NCBI GenBank assembly: GCA_027001105.1
Contig: JALTMZ010000005.1
Coordinates: 1 to 8,445, forward strand
Source of the DNA: Thermococcus sp.
GTDB taxonomy: Archaea; Methanobacteriota_B; Thermococci; Thermococcales; Thermococcaceae
DNA: 8,445 bases
Direction of reading: 5' to 3'
Positions 6,262-8,445 of this stretch are shown piece after piece (the first letter of the stretch is position 1; the number at the start of each line of letters is the position of its first letter). The translations under genes and the position numbers were made by a program. A model generated the notes under the pieces. It worked only from the letters and a program-made list of their open reading frames with translations. It did not search any database and had not been told where the DNA came from.

Positions 6262-6920
6262 TTTCTCACCTCCCTATATTTCTGTAGGCTATCACAATTT
6301 TGTGGCCGCACTCTACAAATCCTCTTATGTGAAATCACTTCAAAGGCCGTGTACGTTCCATCGGAGCTTCTGTTCACATAGACATATCCGGGTTTAATCT
6401 CTCCTCCAACCTCGCTTCCTGGATATCCCGAACTTGATATCTCTGACATCGTCAGATCCTCGATCTCCTTCTCCCCGAGATTTATGTAGTGGCCAAGAAG
6501 GGCTGGATAATCAACGCACCATGGCTCAACACCAACATCCGCCCTGCTCCAGTCACCGCTCCATCCTACCACTGTTTTTCCTGTATAGAATTTTAATACC
6601 ATATCTCCCTCCGAGGATAGCACAGCCTCGTGGATATCCTCAAGCTTTCCCTCCACGACACTTGTGGTTGAGTTCTCTTCTGAAAAGGACTCATAGCATG
6701 CTTTTGCTTCAATATAGACAGCGTAAGCCTTTTTGAGCTCTTCGCTTGAAGCATTCGCCTGCTGAAGGCGTATAACATTGTTGTAAGCTTCAACGAAGCG
6801 ATGACATGCTTCATCCTCAGTATGTGCACACGAAGTTCTTGTTTCTGCAGATTCGTTGGGCGGTGCAAGAACAGGTCCTCCCTGAAATTCGGCAAAAACA
6901 GCCGATACACTATAGTTCAT
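6237..6920 (-). CDS. Cysteine-rich hypothetical protein, 227 aa
   Basis: I do not recognise this protein. The start ATG has GGGAGGT seven bases upstream and an in-frame TAA at 6926-6924, so it cannot extend further without a frameshift. There is no signal peptide in this frame. Residues 31-77 hold C31, C39 and C75 and look like a helical hairpin (helices around ACHRFVEAYNNVIRLQ and SEELKKAYAVYIEAKACY) that disulfides could pin. Residues 105-195 look beta-rich, with GWSGDWSRADVGVEPWCVDY and the strand-like YVYVNRSSDGTYTAFEVI. The last 26 residues contain C202, C209 and C223. Seven cysteines and many Asn/Ser/Thr suggest disulfide-stabilised or extracytoplasmic function. It overlaps the anchored 126-aa gene, its likely partner. 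It could be a truncated or frameshifted secreted protein. Confidence 0.68.
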   Translation of the reverse strand: MNYSVSAVFAEFQGGPVLAPPNESAETRTSCAHTEDEACHRFVEAYNNVIRLQQANASSEELKKAYAVYIEAKACYESFSEENSTTSVVEGKLEDIHEAVLSSEGDMVLKFYTGKTVVGWSGDWSRADVGVEPWCVDYPALLGHYINLGEKEIEDLTMSEISSSGYPGSEVGGEIKPGYVYVNRSSDGTYTAFEVISHKRICRVRPQNCDSLQKYREVRKWDCSKSS

Positions 6921-6943
6921 TTCTTAACCTCCCTTTAGAACAC

Positions 6944-6958
6944 CTCGGGGAGACCGAG
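6944..6958 (-). other. Small hairpin in the 5' leader of the 227-aa protein gene
   Basis: CTCGG and CCGAG form a five-base-pair G+C-rich stem around a five-base loop. It lies about 25-40 bases upstream of the ATG in a leader of roughly 90 bases, which is long for this organism. No T-run follows, so it is not a terminator. It may be a leader element or chance. Confidence 0.3.
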
Positions 6959-7025
6959 AATGTCCTCACTATTCGCAGAAAAAGAAAGTGGAATAAATCT
7001 TTTGATTTCTGCATGTTACGTTCTT

Positions 7026-7047
7026 GTATTTAATAAACTTTTCGGAA
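7026..7047 (-). promoter_or_regulatory. Promoter of the 227-aa/126-aa gene pair
   Basis: On the minus strand CCGAAAAG followed by TTTATTAAATAC is a good BRE/TATA pair. Predicted transcription start is near 7008, leaving a leader of about 90 bases before the ATG at 6920. It abuts the terminator of the upstream BtpA-family gene. Confidence 0.5.
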
Positions 7048-7066
7048 AAGAAAATTCAAAAAAGAA
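7048..7066 (-). terminator. T-rich terminator after the BtpA-family gene
   Basis: A few bases after the TAA stop (7073-7071) the minus strand reads CTTTTTTGAATTTTCTTTT, a typical thermococcal U-tract terminator. Confidence 0.55.
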
Positions 7067-7070
7067 GGAA

Positions 7071-7856
7071 TTATTGGTTTAATTTTCGAAGATTTTCCAT
7101 TAGTTCAGCAAGTTTCCGGGCTCTTTTGAAATCTATGTCATTTTCTGTTTTTCCCTCTTTCTTAATCCACGTTCCCACTATGAAACCATCTGCATATCCC
7201 CATAGCTTTGGAAGATTGTCATAAGTTGTTCCTGAGCCCACTATTACGGGAACTGGGGAAATTTTCCTGGCAAGTACGAGTTTCTTGAGGTCAACAGGCT
7301 CTCCAGTTGCCTTTCCGCTGATAATTACAGCATCAGCTAAGCCTCTCTCCACCGTATCCCTCACTGCATCTTCAAATTCTCCAAAGTGATATGCATGCTT
7401 GACGTGAACATCTGCAAAAACCTTTATTTTGCTCGGCAAGAACTTCCTCAGCTTTGCCAGCTCATAGGCTATGCCTTCTATTATTCCCTGATCAGTAAAT
7501 GCAATTCCGCTTAGCACGTTCACTCTTATGAAGTCCGCTTTCACAGCATAGGCTATTGAGTAAGCTGCTATCCCATCGTTCCTCAGGACATTTATGCCCA
7601 AAGGAAGAGAAACTTCCTCTCGGATGGCTTTTGCAATAACACTCATCGCCGCAATTGTTGTTTTCTCAACGGTCTTTGGAAAAGGCACATCTCCAAAATT
7701 CTCGACCATTACGGCATCAAAACCAGCTTTTTCAAGCTTTTTAGCCTCTTTAATAGCATGCTCCAGCACTTCATCAAAATTCCCCCTGTAAAGATAGGAG
7801 CCCGGCAGAGGTTTGAGATGAACCATCCCAATGAGGACTTTTCGCTCGAAGTCCAT
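7071..7856 (-). CDS. BtpA/SgcQ-family TIM-barrel protein
   Basis: This 261-aa soluble protein belongs to the BtpA family. The family's opening signature GMVHLKPLPGS is at residues 10-20. It is followed by the barrel strands DAVMVENFGD, LPLGINVLRND, DFIRVNVLSG, KVFADVHVKHA, ADAVIISGKATG, VPVIVGSGTT and ADGFIVGTWIK; the last two resemble the phosphate-binding strands of many TIM barrels. In cyanobacteria BtpA affects photosystem I stability; archaeal members have no settled role, and this non-photosynthetic setting means another one. The start is the ATG at 7856 because GGTGA lies at 7865-7861 and a strong TATA element ends only about 30 bases upstream. Longer in-frame starts (up to 7964) would begin before that promoter. 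The gene is monocistronic, divergent from the PH-domain gene. Confidence 0.88.
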   Translation of the reverse strand: MDFERKVLIGMVHLKPLPGSYLYRGNFDEVLEHAIKEAKKLEKAGFDAVMVENFGDVPFPKTVEKTTIAAMSVIAKAIREEVSLPLGINVLRNDGIAAYSIAYAVKADFIRVNVLSGIAFTDQGIIEGIAYELAKLRKFLPSKIKVFADVHVKHAYHFGEFEDAVRDTVERGLADAVIISGKATGEPVDLKKLVLARKISPVPVIVGSGTTYDNLPKLWGYADGFIVGTWIKKEGKTENDIDFKRARKLAELMENLRKLNQ

Positions 7857-7883
7857 AACATCACCAAAAAATAAAAGGTTAAA

Positions 7884-7900
7884 CAATAATAAAAGTTTCT
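7884..7900 (-). promoter_or_regulatory. Promoter of the BtpA-family gene
   Basis: AGAAACTTTTATTATTG on the minus strand is a clear BRE/TATA element. It predicts a start near 7865 and an ultra-short leader ahead of the ATG at 7856. It decides against the upstream in-frame starts. Confidence 0.6.
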
Positions 7901-7937
7901 CTGAACTCATCACCCCTTCAAAACCACTCAGATGTGT

Positions 7938-7954
7938 GCAAAGCTTAATATATG
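7938..7954 (+). promoter_or_regulatory. Promoter of the PH-domain protein gene
   Basis: GCAAAGCTTAATATATG gives an A-rich BRE and a TTAATATAT TATA box. It ends about 30 bases before the ATG at 7985, so transcription should start near 7973, just before AGGTGA at 7974-7979. Confidence 0.55.
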
Positions 7955-7955
7955 A

Positions 7956-7974
7956 TTTCCACAAACTATGGAAA
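7956..7974. repeat. Inverted repeat over the predicted start site of the PH-domain gene
   Basis: TTTCCA (7956-7961) and TGGAAA (7969-7974) are perfect six-base arms around a seven-base spacer. The 19-bp element sits between the TATA box and the ribosome site, where a bound repressor would block transcription. No regulator is known. Confidence 0.4.
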
Positions 7975-7984
7975 GGTGAATCTT

Positions 7985-8445
7985 ATGGGTGGAAAACTTC
8001 CAAAAGGTATTTTAGAGAACCTTTATCCGGATGAAGATGTTCTTTATGCTATAAAAAAGAAGTTCAGCTTAGAAGCAAAGCCTAAGTGGTTGGTTGTAAC
8101 AGATAGGAGAATTCTGTACGTTGATGAAAAGATTTTAGGGAGATATGAGCTGATAGCTGTTCCCTACGAGAAGCTCGAACTCGTTTATGTGAAAGTTGGC
8201 AAAATGTATTCAGAGTTCATAATCAAGAAAGAGGACGGAAATGAGATTAAACTTAGTAGAATGGACAAAGAAGAAGCAAGAAAAGCTATAGAAGCTATAA
8301 GAGATGCTCTAAACGAGATTGCTGTTGAGCCTGTGAGCATTGAGAGAAAGAAGCACCTAATGAGTGAGGAGTGGATTATCCACAAGCCAAAGGAAGCTGT
8401 GAGCAGATCAATTAGAATGGAGCCAAGGAAATTTAAGGAAAAGAA
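7985..8445 (+). CDS. Bacterial-type PH-domain (bPH_3-like) protein, 5' part
   Basis: The first 153 residues are visible; the gene runs off the right edge. Residues about 10-112 match the pattern of small prokaryotic PH domains (YvbH/bPH_3 type): an N-terminal LYPDEDVLYAIKKKFSL, the hallmark WLVVTDRRILYVDEK strand pair, IPY-like VPYEKLELVYVKVG, a strand EFIIKKEDGNEIKL, then the closing helix KEEARKAIEAIRDALNEI. There is no membrane segment or signal peptide in the visible part, so it is probably cytoplasmic. The region after about residue 115 is basic and may begin a second domain. The start ATG follows AGGTGA (7974-7979). Its role is unknown; such domains often bind proteins or membranes. Confidence 0.78.
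   Translation, partial: MGGKLPKGILENLYPDEDVLYAIKKKFSLEAKPKWLVVTDRRILYVDEKILGRYELIAVPYEKLELVYVKVGKMYSEFIIKKEDGNEIKLSRMDKEEARKAIEAIRDALNEIAVEPVSIERKKHLMSEEWIIHKPKEAVSRSIRMEPRKFKEK

Noticed and set aside
6434..6736. 100-codon plus-strand frame opposite the 227-aa gene
   Set aside because: Proline/serine/arginine-rich random-looking sequence without a good ribosome site or promoter; a shadow of the minus-strand gene.
7857..7964. Longer N-terminus for the BtpA-family protein (including an ATG near 7910 with a GGGGTG upstream)
   Set aside because: A strong BRE/TATA element lies inside the extension, and the family signature GMVHLKPLPGS normally starts near residue 10, which fits the ATG at 7856.
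1..8445. CRISPR arrays, tRNA/rRNA genes, insertion sequences
   Set aside because: No regularly spaced repeats, no tRNA-like cloverleaf stretches, and no transposase motifs or terminal inverted repeats were seen on either strand.

Overview
The window looks like chromosomal DNA of a hyperthermophilic archaeon of the order Thermococcales (Thermococcus/Pyrococcus type). This rests on the A+T-rich archaeal BRE/TATA promoters about 30-40 nt ahead of start codons, strong GGTGA-type Shine-Dalgarno sites, T-rich terminators, Lys/Glu/Ile-rich proteins, and protein types typical of that group. I saw no mobile element, CRISPR array, rRNA or tRNA. The longest stretch without a called gene is about 150 bp.

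Layout. 1-366 (-): 5' part of an ECF vitamin-transporter S component, cut by the window edge. 367-498: divergent promoter region with a cluster of TGTTCCA/TGGAACA half-sites. 499-1689 (+): SufS-type cysteine desulfurase. 1761-4445 (+): a compact four-gene operon made of a 91-aa protein resembling one TATA-binding-protein repeat, a 266-aa unknown, a two-domain protein joining a P-loop kinase to a TudS/DUF523-like three-cysteine domain, and a flavodoxin-family protein. 4442-5791 (-): a phosphohexomutase whose stop codon interlocks with the flavodoxin stop. 5881-6920 (-): a two-gene unit with a cysteine-rich 227-aa unknown and a membrane-anchored 126-aa protein. 7071-7856 (-): a BtpA-family TIM barrel. 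7985-8445 (+): the start of a bacterial-type PH-domain protein, cut by the window edge.

How the genes may work together. The csd gene supplies persulfide sulfur from cysteine. The next transcription unit contains a predicted iron-sulfur desulfidase domain (TudS-like) fused to a small-molecule kinase and translationally coupled to a flavodoxin. This allows a hypothesis of a sulfur-linked nucleobase, nucleotide or tRNA-base salvage or repair module, but only the domain content is seen; the function is inferred. The other genes (phosphohexomutase, BtpA, PH domain, secreted-looking pair) appear to be independent units.

The most interesting items are the kinase-TudS fusion and its operon, the half-site cluster between the ECF transporter and csd, and the orphan cysteine-rich/anchored protein pair.
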